Notes: generated by a model not told the origin, from the letters alone. Numbered from the stretch's first letter, positions 31,953 through 41,100 are shown. The stretch is DNA of 64,000 bases from Chryseobacterium soldanellicola (GCF_900100115.1 NZ_FNKL01000004.1:744001-808000), one strand, 5' to 3'. Numbers and translations are program-made.

Positions 31953-32600
31953 ATGGCAACATACGAGAGCTTAATTACCATAAAAGGCGCAGTTGGCGAT
32001 CTTGTTTTTTATAATCTGAACGGCAAAAATGTTGTTCGGAAGAAAAGCGGATTCAATAAAACTGCCTTTAAAAAAAGTCCGACTTACGAAAAAGTAAGAC
32101 ATAACAGCTCGGAATTCGGACATTGTTCCAAGATTGGGAAAATCATCAGAAAAGGATTGGATAAATACATTAAAGAATCTGGAGATCCTCTACTTTACCA
32201 AAGTTTTGCGAAAATGATGACTGAAGTTAAAGATTTAGATACCATTTCAGAAAGAGGAAACCGAACGGTAAAAAACGGATTGGAAACGGAAAAAGGAAAA
32301 TTAGTTTTGAACAATTTTCAGTTTGGAAAAAAGCAGAATCTGAAAAATATTTTATCTGTTAAAAACGGACTTTTTGAGAAAAGTATTCAACTTGAGCAGG
32401 AAATTTCTTTCGACGAAATTGAAGTTATTAGTTTAAAAATCGATTTTGAAAATTATGTAACGGAAAGCCTTGAAGAAAAAATAAATGTAAGCCGGCACCA
32501 AAAAATTTCTTTTCAAAAACATTTTACTGATGATGATTTTGTGCTGAATTTCATTGTTTTAAAAGCAAACGGGAAAATTCTAAATATGGGATTTGTGTAA
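31953..32600 (+). CDS. Conserved hypothetical protein (GAVGDLVFYNLNGKNVVRKK type)
   Basis: 215 residues, no signal peptide or membrane segment. The N-terminus (ITIKGAVGDLVFYNLNGKNV, then VRKKSG, then the TYEKVRHNSSEFGHCSKIGK stretch) resembles a widespread but uncharacterised Bacteroidota pattern of the form G-x-[IV]-G-D-[IL]-x-F-Y ... R-K-K-x-G ... R-x-N-x-x-E-F-G (recalled, not searched). The rest is a mixed alpha/beta region ending KANGKILNMGFV. It stands alone between promoter and terminator. No function is assigned; several basic residues in the N-terminal half might allow nucleic acid or protein binding. Confidence 0.7.
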   Translation: MATYESLITIKGAVGDLVFYNLNGKNVVRKKSGFNKTAFKKSPTYEKVRHNSSEFGHCSKIGKIIRKGLDKYIKESGDPLLYQSFAKMMTEVKDLDTISERGNRTVKNGLETEKGKLVLNNFQFGKKQNLKNILSVKNGLFEKSIQLEQEISFDEIEVISLKIDFENYVTESLEEKINVSRHQKISFQKHFTDDDFVLNFIVLKANGKILNMGFV

Positions 32601-32603
32601 ATA

Positions 32604-32637
32604 AAAAGACTATCTAAAATAGATAGCCTTTTTTTAT
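32604..32637. terminator. Terminator after unknown 215-aa gene
   Basis: CTATCTA / TAGATAG stem with AAA loop, A run before and seven T after, so usable from both strands. Confidence 0.75.
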
Positions 32638-32651
32638 ATTGTAATAATTAT

Positions 32652-33020
32652 TTACTTTTTTTCGCCTGTCCAAGAACCTGTTCTTTCCGGGGTCGGGACT
32701 GAGTTTCTCCAGTTTCCGCTGCCTTTCTTATCTCTTGTTAAGCTTCCTTTGAATTCACCGTCTGAAGGCAATCCTACGACAGCATTCAAATCTCCTGATT
32801 CACTTAAGCTACCGGAAATATTGTAATTTTCAGTATTTACGTCAGAATGCATAGTCCCTGTAACTTTACCATTGCTTGCCACAACAATGTTCCAGGTGCC
32901 TTTGTCACTGCCTTCGTAAGTACCCGACCATGTTCCGATGTAGTCATAAATCGTATCTTCGTCTGAGCTGCAACCGATAAATAAAAAAGCTGTCAATAAA
33001 AGGAAAAAAAGTTTCTTCAT
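32652..33020 (-). CDS. Small exported lipoprotein, hypothetical
   Basis: 122 residues. Signal peptide with lipobox FLFIGCSSD (Cys near residue 17). The mature part is short, beta-rich and repeats the pattern GTWSGTYEGSDKGTW / GSGNWRNS / GSWTGEK, like small extracytoplasmic beta-barrel or sandwich lipoproteins in Bacteroidota. No family or function is assigned. Convergent with the 215-aa gene. Confidence 0.75.
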   Translation of the reverse strand: MKKLFFLLLTAFLFIGCSSDEDTIYDYIGTWSGTYEGSDKGTWNIVVASNGKVTGTMHSDVNTENYNISGSLSESGDLNAVVGLPSDGEFKGSLTRDKKGSGNWRNSVPTPERTGSWTGEKK

Positions 33021-33345
33021 AGTTTGATAAATAGAGTTTTATGATAATTAAATTTTGTTTAAAAAAAGGAAATCCTAATAATTTTACACTTTTAATAAAT
33101 AATTTATCCAAGAACTTTTATGGATATTGGCAAATATATAATTTTTATTTGATTTGTGCACTTTTTGTGCTTTTTTATGATCTAAGAAATTATATAGTAA
33201 GGAAGATTATTAAAGTCAATAAAAATTCGCCGAAGATAAAAAATGATATTGCAAAATATTATTCCTTTTGACGATACATACAATTTTGTCTGTTATTCTT
33301 TATATTTTTTTTAATAATTAAATTTGGACAATAAAATTTTAATAA
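33021..33345. other. Intergenic region between divergent lipoprotein and DoxX genes
   Basis: No convincing gene. A 76-codon frame at 33041-33271 is open but lacks coding character (see rejected items). It holds a possible minus-strand -7 box TATATTTG (33131-33138, 110 bases before the lipoprotein ATG) and the DoxX promoter near 33319. Confidence 0.5.
33319..33326 (+). promoter_or_regulatory. -7 box (TAAATTTG) of DoxX-like gene
   Basis: Perfect match 20 bases before the ATG at 33346. Confidence 0.6.
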
Positions 33346-33717
33346 ATGGAATTAGTAAGTAAAATAATTTATTGGGCATGTTATGCTTATTATTTATACG
33401 TATTCGGATATGCGTCATTATTTAAAATCTTTCAGAAAGAATCTATGGTGAAAAGTATGCAATCGCTTGGTTTCAATACAACATGGACAATGCTGATTGG
33501 TGCAGCAGAGTTTATTGGTGTTATATTGATTGTTGTGGGATTAATTAAACCACAATTCAGGAATTTGGGAATTCTTTTTCTATTTCCTTTTGCTATCGGT
33601 GCACTTACTACTCATATGGCTCATGGCGAGTATAATCATTACTATAACTCATTAATAATGTGTGTGTTCTCGGTAATTCTCTTAACGTTGGATAAGAATT
33701 TTAAAATAATAATTTAA
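33346..33717 (+). CDS. DoxX-like family membrane protein
   Basis: 123 residues with four predicted membrane helices (about 8-25, 46-64, 70-88, 98-114). The pattern YLYVFGYASLFKIF ... MLIGAAEFIGVILIVVGL fits DoxX/DoxX-like proteins; the role of most is unknown, some are linked to redox stress. Convergent with the HxlR-type regulator gene, which may control it. Confidence 0.78.
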   Translation: MELVSKIIYWACYAYYLYVFGYASLFKIFQKESMVKSMQSLGFNTTWTMLIGAAEFIGVILIVVGLIKPQFRNLGILFLFPFAIGALTTHMAHGEYNHYYNSLIMCVFSVILLTLDKNFKIII

Positions 33718-33739
33718 TAACTGTTTGTTATTGAATCCT

Positions 33740-33770
33740 AAATAACCGCAGATTAGCTGAGCGGTTATTT
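33740..33770. terminator. Bidirectional terminator between DoxX and HxlR genes
   Basis: Perfect 10-bp stem AAATAACCGC / GCGGTTATTT with an 11-base loop, ending at the HxlR stop codon. Confidence 0.7.
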
Positions 33771-34128
33771 ATGTCTTGTCATACCTGGACTCTCCCCATT
33801 TATCCATGCATTTGATGATTTCATTAAGAGATTGGCCAAGTTCCGTTAATTCATACTCCACCTTTCGAGGATATTGCTGGTAAATGATTTTGTTTATTAA
33901 CTCGTTGTTTTCTAGTTCTTTCAGGTTTTTTATGAGCATTCTTTCAGAAATTCCCTCAAGCTTATTTTTAAGCTCACCAAACCTTAGTTTTTTATCTTTC
34001 AGAAGATAGGCTAAAATATTTATTTTCCATCTGCCACCAATCATTGCCAATGTATATGAAATGCCGCAATAATTATTCAGATAAGTGAGATTAATATTAT
34101 TTGTAGAGTTTTTCTTTCTTGTTTCCAT
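33769..34128 (-). CDS. HxlR family winged-helix transcriptional regulator
   Basis: 119 residues. Characteristic HxlR sequence: GGRWKINILAYLLKDKKLRFGELKNKLEGISERMLIKNLKELE, followed by a wing (YPRKVEYELTELGQSL). An N-terminal Cys (NNYCGISYTLAMIGG) could be a redox switch as in related regulators. Binds DNA as a dimer. Targets unknown; the convergent DoxX gene is a candidate. Confidence 0.9.
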   Translation of the reverse strand: METRKKNSTNNINLTYLNNYCGISYTLAMIGGRWKINILAYLLKDKKLRFGELKNKLEGISERMLIKNLKELENNELINKIIYQQYPRKVEYELTELGQSLNEIIKCMDKWGESRYDKT

Positions 34129-34311
34129 ATGTAACTTCTAATATTTATACTTATTACCATTAATTGTGAATGAATAAATATGTATTCAGGTTTGGACATG
34201 TATTTAAATTTCACGTAAAGAGTATAGTATAAATTAAAGACTATTTGCTTTTTATTTCGATCTTAAAATAATATTATAAAATCAATAATTTTTGAGCAAA
34301 TTTTATGGCAA

Positions 34312-34346
34312 ATAAAAAAGAGTTGCAAATTTAAACCCTGCAACTC
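34312..34346 (-). terminator. Terminator after tRNA-Ala
   Basis: On the minus strand GAGTTGCA pairs with TGCAACTC, followed by a T run, about 15 bases after the tRNA end. Confidence 0.75.
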
Positions 34347-34360
34347 CTTGATTATCAATG

Positions 34361-34434
34361 TGGAGAATACGGGGATCGAACCCGTCACCTTTAGACTGCC
34401 AGTCTAACGCTCTAGCCAGATGAGCTAATTCCCC
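34361..34434 (-). tRNA. tRNA-Ala (anticodon GGC)
   Basis: A 74-nt cloverleaf on the minus strand: acceptor GGGGAAT/ATTCTCC with the G3-U70 pair that identifies alanine tRNA, D arm GCTC/GAGC, anticodon arm TTAGA-CTGGCAG-TCTAA (GGC), T arm ACGGG/CCCGT with TTCGATC loop, discriminator A. The terminal CCA is not encoded (CAT follows). Confidence 0.95.
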
Positions 34435-34634
34435 AATTTTGCAATCCGTATCCGAAAAGCGGTACAAAAGTAAGTATTTAAACCACAAATGCAAATATTT
34501 TATCGAATTTTATTTGGAAAAAATATAGATTAAAGTAAAATGATTATTTCTTATTGCTGTTTAACAAAGAAAAACAGAAAATATGAGAAGAAATTTATCT
34601 GAGATTTTAGAAAACCTAACTTTTAATATAAACA

Positions 34635-34669
34635 AAAACGCGTGCCCAAAAAGAACACGCGTTTTAATT
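34635..34669. terminator. Terminator of the RND efflux operon
   Basis: Perfect 10-bp stem AAAACGCGTG / CACGCGTTTT with A/T flanks suited to both strands; 18 bases after the efflux operon's last stop codon. Confidence 0.8.
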
Positions 34670-34686
34670 TTAATATATTGAAAAAA

Positions 34687-36102
34687 TTATTTCCAACCAC
34701 CGCCAAGTGCCTGATAAAGGTCTACAGCAGCTTTCATTTTGCTGTATTGAGCATTAGAAATATTCAGTTCTGCGTTCAGTGAATTTACACTTGCATTCAA
34801 TACTTCAAGGTAATTTGCCATACCGTAATTCACCAATTCCTGTGAATATTCAACCGAATTTTTGTAGGCATTTAATTCCTTTTGCTTTAAATCAATATAA
34901 GAATCCTGAACAGAGAAAACTCTAATCGCATCAGAAACCTCTTTTCCAGCGGTAAGAACTGCCTTTCTGAAGTTTAAATAGGCTGTTTCCTGATTGGCAA
35001 GGCTTACTTCATAATTGGTTTTAATCGCTCTTCTGTTTAAAATCGGTTGAGCCAAACCTCCCACAACACTTGCAAACAATGAATTTACACTGAATAAATG
35101 GTCAATATCCAAAGACTGAATTCCTCCGCTTCCTGTAATTTTCAAAGTAGGATAAAACTGTGCTTTTGCAGAATTTGTTAATTCAAAAGCATTCATTAAA
35201 TTGTATTCCGCCCTCATAACGTCCGGTCTGTTTGCCAGTAATTGAGCCGGATAACCTAATTTTAGGTCAACCGGAACATTCTGAGCTTCCAGCGTTGATC
35301 TTTCAATCGAATGTGAAGGCTCTCCCATCAGCAAACTCATCGTATTTTCCAATAACTGAATCTGAGTATCAATATCAATTAATAAAGATTTTGCGTTTAA
35401 AACCAGCGCTTCACTTTGCTGAACGGCAACTTCTGTTACTGTTCCTGCAATTTTCAACGCTTTTGTCGTTTCTAGATTTTTCTCACGAACGGCAATTGTT
35501 TCCGCAATAATTCTCTTTTGCGCATCGTACGTCAGCAATTGATAATATGAAGAAGCAATTGAAGCTATAAGATCACTTTTTACCGCTTTGTGAGCAGCAA
35601 CAGTTCCTAAATAAGCTGCTAATTGCGCTTTTTCCTGAGATTTTAATTTACCCCAGATATCTGCTTCAAAACCTACACTTGCAGTAATATCAAGCTGGTT
35701 GATGTAACGTCTTGAACCAAATAGCTGTCCGGTTTGTGTATTCAGAGACTGTGTCTGGAAAGTATAGCCCGGTCCTACAGTCACTGTCGGTTCGTAAGCT
35801 GCTTTACTCTGCTTTAGATAAGCTTCTGCTGAAGTAATGCTCTGCAAAGCAATTCTTATATCTAAATTGTTTTCTAAAGCTTTGTTGATATGCCCCTGAA
35901 GTATCGGATCCGTAAAAATCTGTTTCCATGAAACATTCGCGATATTGGTACTGTCAGAAGGAAGCATATCTGTACGGAACAGCTTTTCGTCCACAACATT
36001 TTTCGGTCTTTCATATTCTTTTCTTGTCATACAAGATGATACGGCTGCAAGAATTGCGACTGAAAAAGTTATTCCTTTTATAATGTTTAATAAACTCTTC
36101 AT
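34687..36102 (-). CDS. Efflux system outer membrane channel lipoprotein (NodT/TolC family)
   Basis: 471 residues with lipobox AVSSC near residue 25. The body is the long-helical TolC/OprM family type with two repeats (LDIRIALQSITSAEAYLKQS, DITASVGFEADIWGKLKSQ, YELTNSAKAQFYPTLKITGS-like segments, AVSL near the end). It forms the trimeric exit duct of a tripartite pump. Last gene of the operon, separated from the permease gene by 90 bases that can fold into a hairpin, so its expression could differ from the other parts. Confidence 0.9.
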   Translation of the reverse strand: MKSLLNIIKGITFSVAILAAVSSCMTRKEYERPKNVVDEKLFRTDMLPSDSTNIANVSWKQIFTDPILQGHINKALENNLDIRIALQSITSAEAYLKQSKAAYEPTVTVGPGYTFQTQSLNTQTGQLFGSRRYINQLDITASVGFEADIWGKLKSQEKAQLAAYLGTVAAHKAVKSDLIASIASSYYQLLTYDAQKRIIAETIAVREKNLETTKALKIAGTVTEVAVQQSEALVLNAKSLLIDIDTQIQLLENTMSLLMGEPSHSIERSTLEAQNVPVDLKLGYPAQLLANRPDVMRAEYNLMNAFELTNSAKAQFYPTLKITGSGGIQSLDIDHLFSVNSLFASVVGGLAQPILNRRAIKTNYEVSLANQETAYLNFRKAVLTAGKEVSDAIRVFSVQDSYIDLKQKELNAYKNSVEYSQELVNYGMANYLEVLNASVNSLNAELNISNAQYSKMKAAVDLYQALGGGWK

Positions 36103-36123
36103 TGTTAAAAATTAGAAGTTAGA

Positions 36124-36189
36124 AATTAAAGGTTAGAAGTTAGAATCAGAACTAATTTTTCTAATATCTAACCTCTAACGTCTTTAATT
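36124..36189. repeat. Intercistronic inverted repeat between RND permease and outer membrane channel
   Basis: AATTAAAGGTTAGAAGTTAG (36124-36143) is complementary, with small gaps, to CTAATATCTAACCTCTAACG and the following TCTTTAATT (36161-36189). Made from short TTAGAAGT-like words. No T run follows, so it is more a stability or attenuation element than a full terminator. Confidence 0.6.
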
Positions 36190-36192
36190 AAA

Positions 36193-39100
36193 TTATTCTG
36201 CTAAATTGATGTCTTCTTTTTTAAGAGGTTTAACCTTTTCCTGTAATGTTTCAAAAATTACATACAAAACCGGAATTACGAAAAGTCCTAAAATGGTTCC
36301 TATTAATAATCCGATTGCTGCACCTGTTGCGATGGATCTGTTACCAACCGCACCAATTCCGCTTGCTAAAACCAATGGCAATAGACCGAAGATAAAGGCA
36401 AATGATGTCATCAGAATTGGTCTTAATCTCGCTTTTGCAGCATTGATGGCAGACATTACAATCGTTTCACCGTGATGTCTTCTCTGGACGGCAAATTCCA
36501 CGATCAAAATTGCATTTTTTGCTAATAATCCGACCAGCATGATCAGGGCAATCTGGAAATAAATGTTGTTTTCCAAGCCCATGATTTTCTGTCCGAAATA
36601 TGCTCCCATTACCCCAAGAGGAAGAGAAATTACAACGACAAGCGGTAAAATATAACTTTCATACTGAGCAGAAAGGATGAAATAAACGAAGATTAAACTT
36701 AATGCAAAGATGAGAACCGTTTGCGATCCTGAGTTTAATTCTTCTCTTGTCAATCCTGTGAATTCTACGTCATAGTTTTGATTCAAAGTCTCTTTTGCAA
36801 CAGCCTGTACCGCAGTAATTGCATCCCCGGAACTGTATCCCGCCGAGTTTGCACCTGTAATTTTTACTGAAGTAAATAAGTTGTAACGGCTTACAGATTG
36901 TGGGCCGTATGCTTTTTTCAATGTTACGAACTGTGAGATCGGCGACATAACCCCGGAACCTGTTTTTACATACAATTCATTCAGATTATTGATGTTTTGT
37001 CTGTTTTCAGGAAGTGCCTGTACCATTACTCTGAACTGTTTTCCGTATTTTGTAAAGTCAGCGGTATAAATACCTCCGATATAACCCTGCATCGTTGAAA
37101 GGATATCACTTACAGAAACTCCCAGCTGTTTTGCCAACGGAACGTTGATCTGCATTTCATACTGAGGATATTTTGTATTGAATGAGCTCTGGGCAAATTC
37201 GATCTCAGGTCTTTCTGTCAGCTTACCAATAAATTCATTCATTTTATTGTCTAAATCTGCATATTCCCCACCTGATTTATCTAGCAATACCATCTCAAAA
37301 CCGGCACTGTTACCAAATCCAGGTACACTCGGCGGCTGGAAGAACACAACTTTCGCATCAGGCACTTTCCCTGAAATACCGAATAAAGTTTTTGTAATGT
37401 CTTCAGAGCTTTGACCGTCTTTTTTTCTTTCGTCAAATGGTTTTAACTTAATGAACGCCAAACCGTTGTTACTACCGTTTCCTGATAAGAAGCCTCTACC
37501 CGTAGAAATCGTAACGTTTTGTACTCCAGGAACTTTCATTGCATTTGCCTGAAGAGTTTTCAAAGCATTATAAGTTCTTTCCATTGAAGCACCCGGAGGA
37601 AGCTGAACGTCTGTAAAGATAATTCCTCTGTCTTCCGTTGGTACGAAACCTTTTTTCATGGTTGTACTTGCCCAATATAGGATACATCCTGTAACCGCAA
37701 AAATGATTAATGTGACCCATTTATGTCTTAATAAGAACACAAATCCTCTTCCGTAACGGTCTGTGGTTGTTTTAAAAGCAATATTAAACTTATAGAAAAA
37801 CTTCTGTAAAAGATTTAATTTTTTATATTCTGCATGATGCGCATCGTGAGGTTTTAAGAATAATGAACATAAAACCGGACTCAGCGTCAAGGCATTAATT
37901 GCAGAAATAATGATCGCAATAATCAAAGTAATACCAAACTGTTGGTAGAAAACCCCTGTCGGGCCCGTAATAAAGGTTACCGGAATAAATACAGACGCCA
38001 TTACCAATGTAATTGAAATAATCGCTCCTGTGATCTCGTCCATCGCTTCTACCGTTGCTTTTTTAGCATCAGAAATCCCGTGCTCCATCTTGGCGTGAAC
38101 GGCCTCGACGACGACAATCGCGTCATCCACAACAATACCGATCGCAAGAACTAAAGCGAATAACGTTAATAAGTTTAAGGAATATCCAAATAAATTAAGG
38201 AAGAAAAACGCACCTACAATCGAAACCGGAACCGCAATTGCCGGAATTAAAGTAGATCTGAAATCCTGTAAGAAAATATACACCACGATAAATACAAGAA
38301 TAAAGGCCTCAATTAAGGTATGAACAACCTTTTCAATCGATGCATCAAGGAATTCGTTGGTATCAAAGTTAAATGTATATTTTACACCTTCAGGGAAGCT
38401 TCCTTCTGCTGATTTTAGATAGGCTTTAATATTTTTGATAATGTCCTGAGCATTCGATCCCGGTGTCTGGAAAAGTCCCATACTGATCGATGGATTATTT
38501 CCGTTTTCCCCGATTCCTGTGTAAGACTGTCCTGCCAATTCTACTTTCGCGACATCTTTTAACATTAAATTCTGCCCGTCCGGAAGAGCTTTAATGATGA
38601 TATTATCATATTGCTCTTTATCGTTGAATTTACCGACATATTTAATGATATATTCGAAAGAGCTTCCGCTGTTTTGTCCGATAGAACCGGCCGCAGCTTC
38701 TCTACTCTGCTCGTTGATGGCAGTTGTAACATCATTTGGAGTTAAACTGTAAGCGGCCATTTTTGCAGGATCCAGCCAAACTCTCATGGAGTAGTTTTTA
38801 CCCCCGAAAACAGTGGCATCACCTACTCCGTTAATTCTTTTTATATTCGGAATAACGTTAATATTTAAGAAGTTCTGAAGATATACATCGTCTAAATCTT
38901 TATTTTCAGAATAGAAAGACATATACATCAGGGCACTCGTCTGCTGTTTTTGCGTCACCACCCCTGAACGAGTAACTTCACTTGGAAGCAAAGGTGTCGC
39001 TCTGGTAACACGGTTCTGAACATTTACCGCGGCTATATCGGGATCAATTCCTTGCTTAAAAAATACCTGAATCTGTGCTGAACCGTCATTTCCTGCACTG

Positions 39101-39339
39101 GAAGTGATGTAATCCATTCCTTCCACTCCATTGATCTGTTCTTCCAGAGGCACTACAACACTTTTCATCACCGTTTCCGCATTGGCTCCGGTGTAGTTTG
39201 CTGAAACACTTACTGTTGGAGGCGCAATATCTGGATATTGTGTGACTGGCAGGGAAATCAATCCCAACACCCCCAGAATCACAATCAAAATTGAGATTAC
39301 GGTGGATAAAACCGGTCTGTTTATAAAATTTTTAATCAT
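36193..39339 (-). CDS. RND (HAE1) multidrug efflux permease
   Basis: 1048 residues, full length for an AcrB-type pump with 12 membrane segments and two large periplasmic loops. MIKNFINRPVLSTVISILIV at the start and the proton-relay aspartates in GIVVDDAIVVVEAV (TM4) are typical, as are GPTGVFYQQFGITLIIAI and LVGLLAKNAILIVEFA. Exports drugs or other amphiphiles using the proton gradient. Two bases after the adaptor gene; substrates cannot be predicted from the sequence. Confidence 0.95.
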   Translation of the reverse strand: MIKNFINRPVLSTVISILIVILGVLGLISLPVTQYPDIAPPTVSVSANYTGANAETVMKSVVVPLEEQINGVEGMDYITSSAGNDGSAQIQVFFKQGIDPDIAAVNVQNRVTRATPLLPSEVTRSGVVTQKQQTSALMYMSFYSENKDLDDVYLQNFLNINVIPNIKRINGVGDATVFGGKNYSMRVWLDPAKMAAYSLTPNDVTTAINEQSREAAAGSIGQNSGSSFEYIIKYVGKFNDKEQYDNIIIKALPDGQNLMLKDVAKVELAGQSYTGIGENGNNPSISMGLFQTPGSNAQDIIKNIKAYLKSAEGSFPEGVKYTFNFDTNEFLDASIEKVVHTLIEAFILVFIVVYIFLQDFRSTLIPAIAVPVSIVGAFFFLNLFGYSLNLLTLFALVLAIGIVVDDAIVVVEAVHAKMEHGISDAKKATVEAMDEITGAIISITLVMASVFIPVTFITGPTGVFYQQFGITLIIAIIISAINALTLSPVLCSLFLKPHDAHHAEYKKLNLLQKFFYKFNIAFKTTTDRYGRGFVFLLRHKWVTLIIFAVTGCILYWASTTMKKGFVPTEDRGIIFTDVQLPPGASMERTYNALKTLQANAMKVPGVQNVTISTGRGFLSGNGSNNGLAFIKLKPFDERKKDGQSSEDITKTLFGISGKVPDAKVVFFQPPSVPGFGNSAGFEMVLLDKSGGEYADLDNKMNEFIGKLTERPEIEFAQSSFNTKYPQYEMQINVPLAKQLGVSVSDILSTMQGYIGGIYTADFTKYGKQFRVMVQALPENRQNINNLNELYVKTGSGVMSPISQFVTLKKAYGPQSVSRYNLFTSVKITGANSAGYSSGDAITAVQAVAKETLNQNYDVEFTGLTREELNSGSQTVLIFALSLIFVYFILSAQYESYILPLVVVISLPLGVMGAYFGQKIMGLENNIYFQIALIMLVGLLAKNAILIVEFAVQRRHHGETIVMSAINAAKARLRPILMTSFAFIFGLLPLVLASGIGAVGNRSIATGAAIGLLIGTILGLFVIPVLYVIFETLQEKVKPLKKEDINLAE

Positions 39340-39340
39340 T

Positions 39341-40525
39341 TTAGAATTTCGGTTTTATAGATTGAACAAGGCTATCCATTTTTACTGGTTTTTTGATGAT
39401 GGCAGTTCCCGGCTTCAAACCTCCGATTCCTGCGGCAACAATTACTTCGTTTTTATTGATACCGGATTTTATTAAAGCCATATTGTTGATTCTGTCGATT
39501 ACATTCACTACAACATTTTTAGCAGTATCTTTATCTACTTTATAAACGTAAACAATGCCCTGCTGCTCGTAAGTGGCACTTTCCGGAACAACCAAAACGT
39601 TATCATAAGCTTTTGGAAGCCTGATAGATCCGCTGTTCCCGTTGCTTAATAATTTCTGAGGGTTTGAGAAGGCAACCCTGAACTGAATGGTACCTGTTGT
39701 CGCATCAATCTGTCCTGTAATTGCTTCGATTCTGCCTTTTTCAGAATAAATGCTTCCGTTTGCCAGTTGCAATTCAACCATCGGAAGATTTTTGATTTTT
39801 TCGGGTAAAGATGCTCCCGGAGATTTTTCCAGGAAATCAAAATACTCCTTTTCGTTCATTGAAAAATAAGCGAACAGTTCAGAAGTGTCTGAAATTGTTG
39901 TTAATGCCGTCTGATCCGTCGGGCCAACCAAACTACCTACTTTTAAAGGAAGTTTCCCGATCACACCAGAAATAGGCGCACGAATGACAGAATAGTCAAT
40001 GTTTGCTGCAACTCCTTTGTAGTTGGCAACTGCCTGACTTTTACCTGCTCTTGCCTGTTGCAACTGAGCCTGAGCCTGAGCTAGATTTGCCTGAGCCGTC
40101 TGCAGCTGAACATTACTGATGATATTTTTCTGAACAAGCGGCTTTAGTTTATTAACTTCCACGTTAGCAGCATTTACAGCAGCCTGAGCAGCCGCAATAT
40201 TGGATTCTGCAGCACCGATTCCGGCCTTGGAAGCAGCCGCGTTTTCGTTCAGGATATTGGTTTCCAAACGGAATAACGGTTGCCCTTTTGTAACATACTG
40301 GCCTTCATCTACCAAAACCTGAGTAATGTAACCCTGAATTTTTGCGCGAACATCATTATTTACTCTACCTTGAATCGTAGCCGGAAATGTCTGATAACCC
40401 ACTATGTTTTTTTCTTCCACACTTACAACAGGATATGGTTTTGGGCCGTCCTGTTTCGGAGCTTCTTTTTTGCAGGCCACCAATGAAAGTGCTGCAATAG
40501 AAAGTATAACTAGTTTATTATTCAT
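39341..40525 (-). CDS. RND efflux periplasmic adaptor (membrane fusion protein), lipoprotein
   Basis: 394 residues with lipobox ALSLVACKK near residue 18. A lipoyl/barrel-sandwich domain (GYITQVLVDEGQYVTKGQPLFRL), a coiled-coil hairpin rich in Ala and Gln (about residues 90-150), then beta barrel and membrane-proximal domains. Connects the permease to the outer membrane channel. It is one base from the regulator gene, in the order regulator-adaptor-permease-channel. Confidence 0.93.
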   Translation of the reverse strand: MNNKLVILSIAALSLVACKKEAPKQDGPKPYPVVSVEEKNIVGYQTFPATIQGRVNNDVRAKIQGYITQVLVDEGQYVTKGQPLFRLETNILNENAAASKAGIGAAESNIAAAQAAVNAANVEVNKLKPLVQKNIISNVQLQTAQANLAQAQAQLQQARAGKSQAVANYKGVAANIDYSVIRAPISGVIGKLPLKVGSLVGPTDQTALTTISDTSELFAYFSMNEKEYFDFLEKSPGASLPEKIKNLPMVELQLANGSIYSEKGRIEAITGQIDATTGTIQFRVAFSNPQKLLSNGNSGSIRLPKAYDNVLVVPESATYEQQGIVYVYKVDKDTAKNVVVNVIDRINNMALIKSGINKNEVIVAAGIGGLKPGTAIIKKPVKMDSLVQSIKPKF

Positions 40526-40526
40526 T

Positions 40527-40982
40527 TTAAAGTTTATTAAGAGATTCCTGAATATTTTTAATGTTTTTGTTTAAAAGAGCTTTATAAGCTTCCATTTTTT
40601 CGTTGTGCCCGTCATCATGATTTTTTTTAAAATTCCCTAAATCTTTTAGTAGTTTTAATTCGTCTTGCATCTTCTGAACTATTTTTTCAAATCTTATTCT
40701 CTTATATTCATCATTGGTGAAAAAATATCGTTTCCGTTCATCCATTTTGTTGTGATCTACGATAAGCTGGGCATTAAGCAATAAAGAAATGCTTGTAGAA
40801 ACCGAACTTTTACTCGCAGAAAGCACCTCCACAAACTCGTCAAAAGTAATACCCGCCTTTTCATAATCGAAAAGAAGATAGGCATAAATCTTCGAGGCTA
40901 AGGGAGGAAGGTTGAAAACGGTACCATAAAACTTTACGGCGTCCTGAAAAATTTTTTCATCAATTTCTATACTCTTATGCAT
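40527..40982 (-). CDS. GbsR/MarR family transcriptional regulator of the efflux operon
   Basis: 151 residues, winged helix. FYGTVFNLPPLASKIYAYLLFD ... TFDEFVEVLSASKSSVSTSISLLLNAQLI is the GbsR-type helix-turn-helix; the C-terminal helix is a dimerisation arm. First gene of the efflux operon, one base before the adaptor, so probably an autoregulated local repressor. A 15-bp palindrome in its promoter is the probable binding site. Confidence 0.87.
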   Translation of the reverse strand: MHKSIEIDEKIFQDAVKFYGTVFNLPPLASKIYAYLLFDYEKAGITFDEFVEVLSASKSSVSTSISLLLNAQLIVDHNKMDERKRYFFTNDEYKRIRFEKIVQKMQDELKLLKDLGNFKKNHDDGHNEKMEAYKALLNKNIKNIQESLNKL

Positions 40983-40999
40983 GGTATATAAATTTGAAG

Positions 41000-41007
41000 C
41001 AAAAGTA
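41000..41007 (-). promoter_or_regulatory. -7 box (TACTTTTG) of the efflux operon
   Basis: Perfect TAnnTTTG on the minus strand, 18 bases before the regulator ATG; the operator lies just upstream. Confidence 0.6.
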
Positions 41008-41012
41008 AAAAA

Positions 41013-41027
41013 TTAGTTCAGAACTAA
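41013..41027. promoter_or_regulatory. Operator palindrome TTAGTTC-A-GAACTAA of the efflux operon
   Basis: A perfect 7+1+7 inverted repeat, located just upstream of the -7 box where a bound dimer would block RNA polymerase. The adjacent GbsR/MarR-type regulator is the natural candidate. Confidence 0.7.
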
Positions 41028-41100
41028 ACGAACAAACTCAATAGAGTTTATAAATACATAGTTTTTTAAAAATTCAATGGAAATTGATTTAACTTTTGGC

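Noticed and set aside
33041..33271. A 76-codon plus-strand frame between the lipoprotein and DoxX genes
   Set aside because: A/T-rich chance frame with many Asn, Lys, Ile and Tyr, no promoter in the right direction, and it overlaps a likely minus-strand promoter.
34303..34494. A 63-codon minus-strand frame across the tRNA region
   Set aside because: It covers the tRNA-Ala gene and its terminator, so it is a by-product of RNA sequence.
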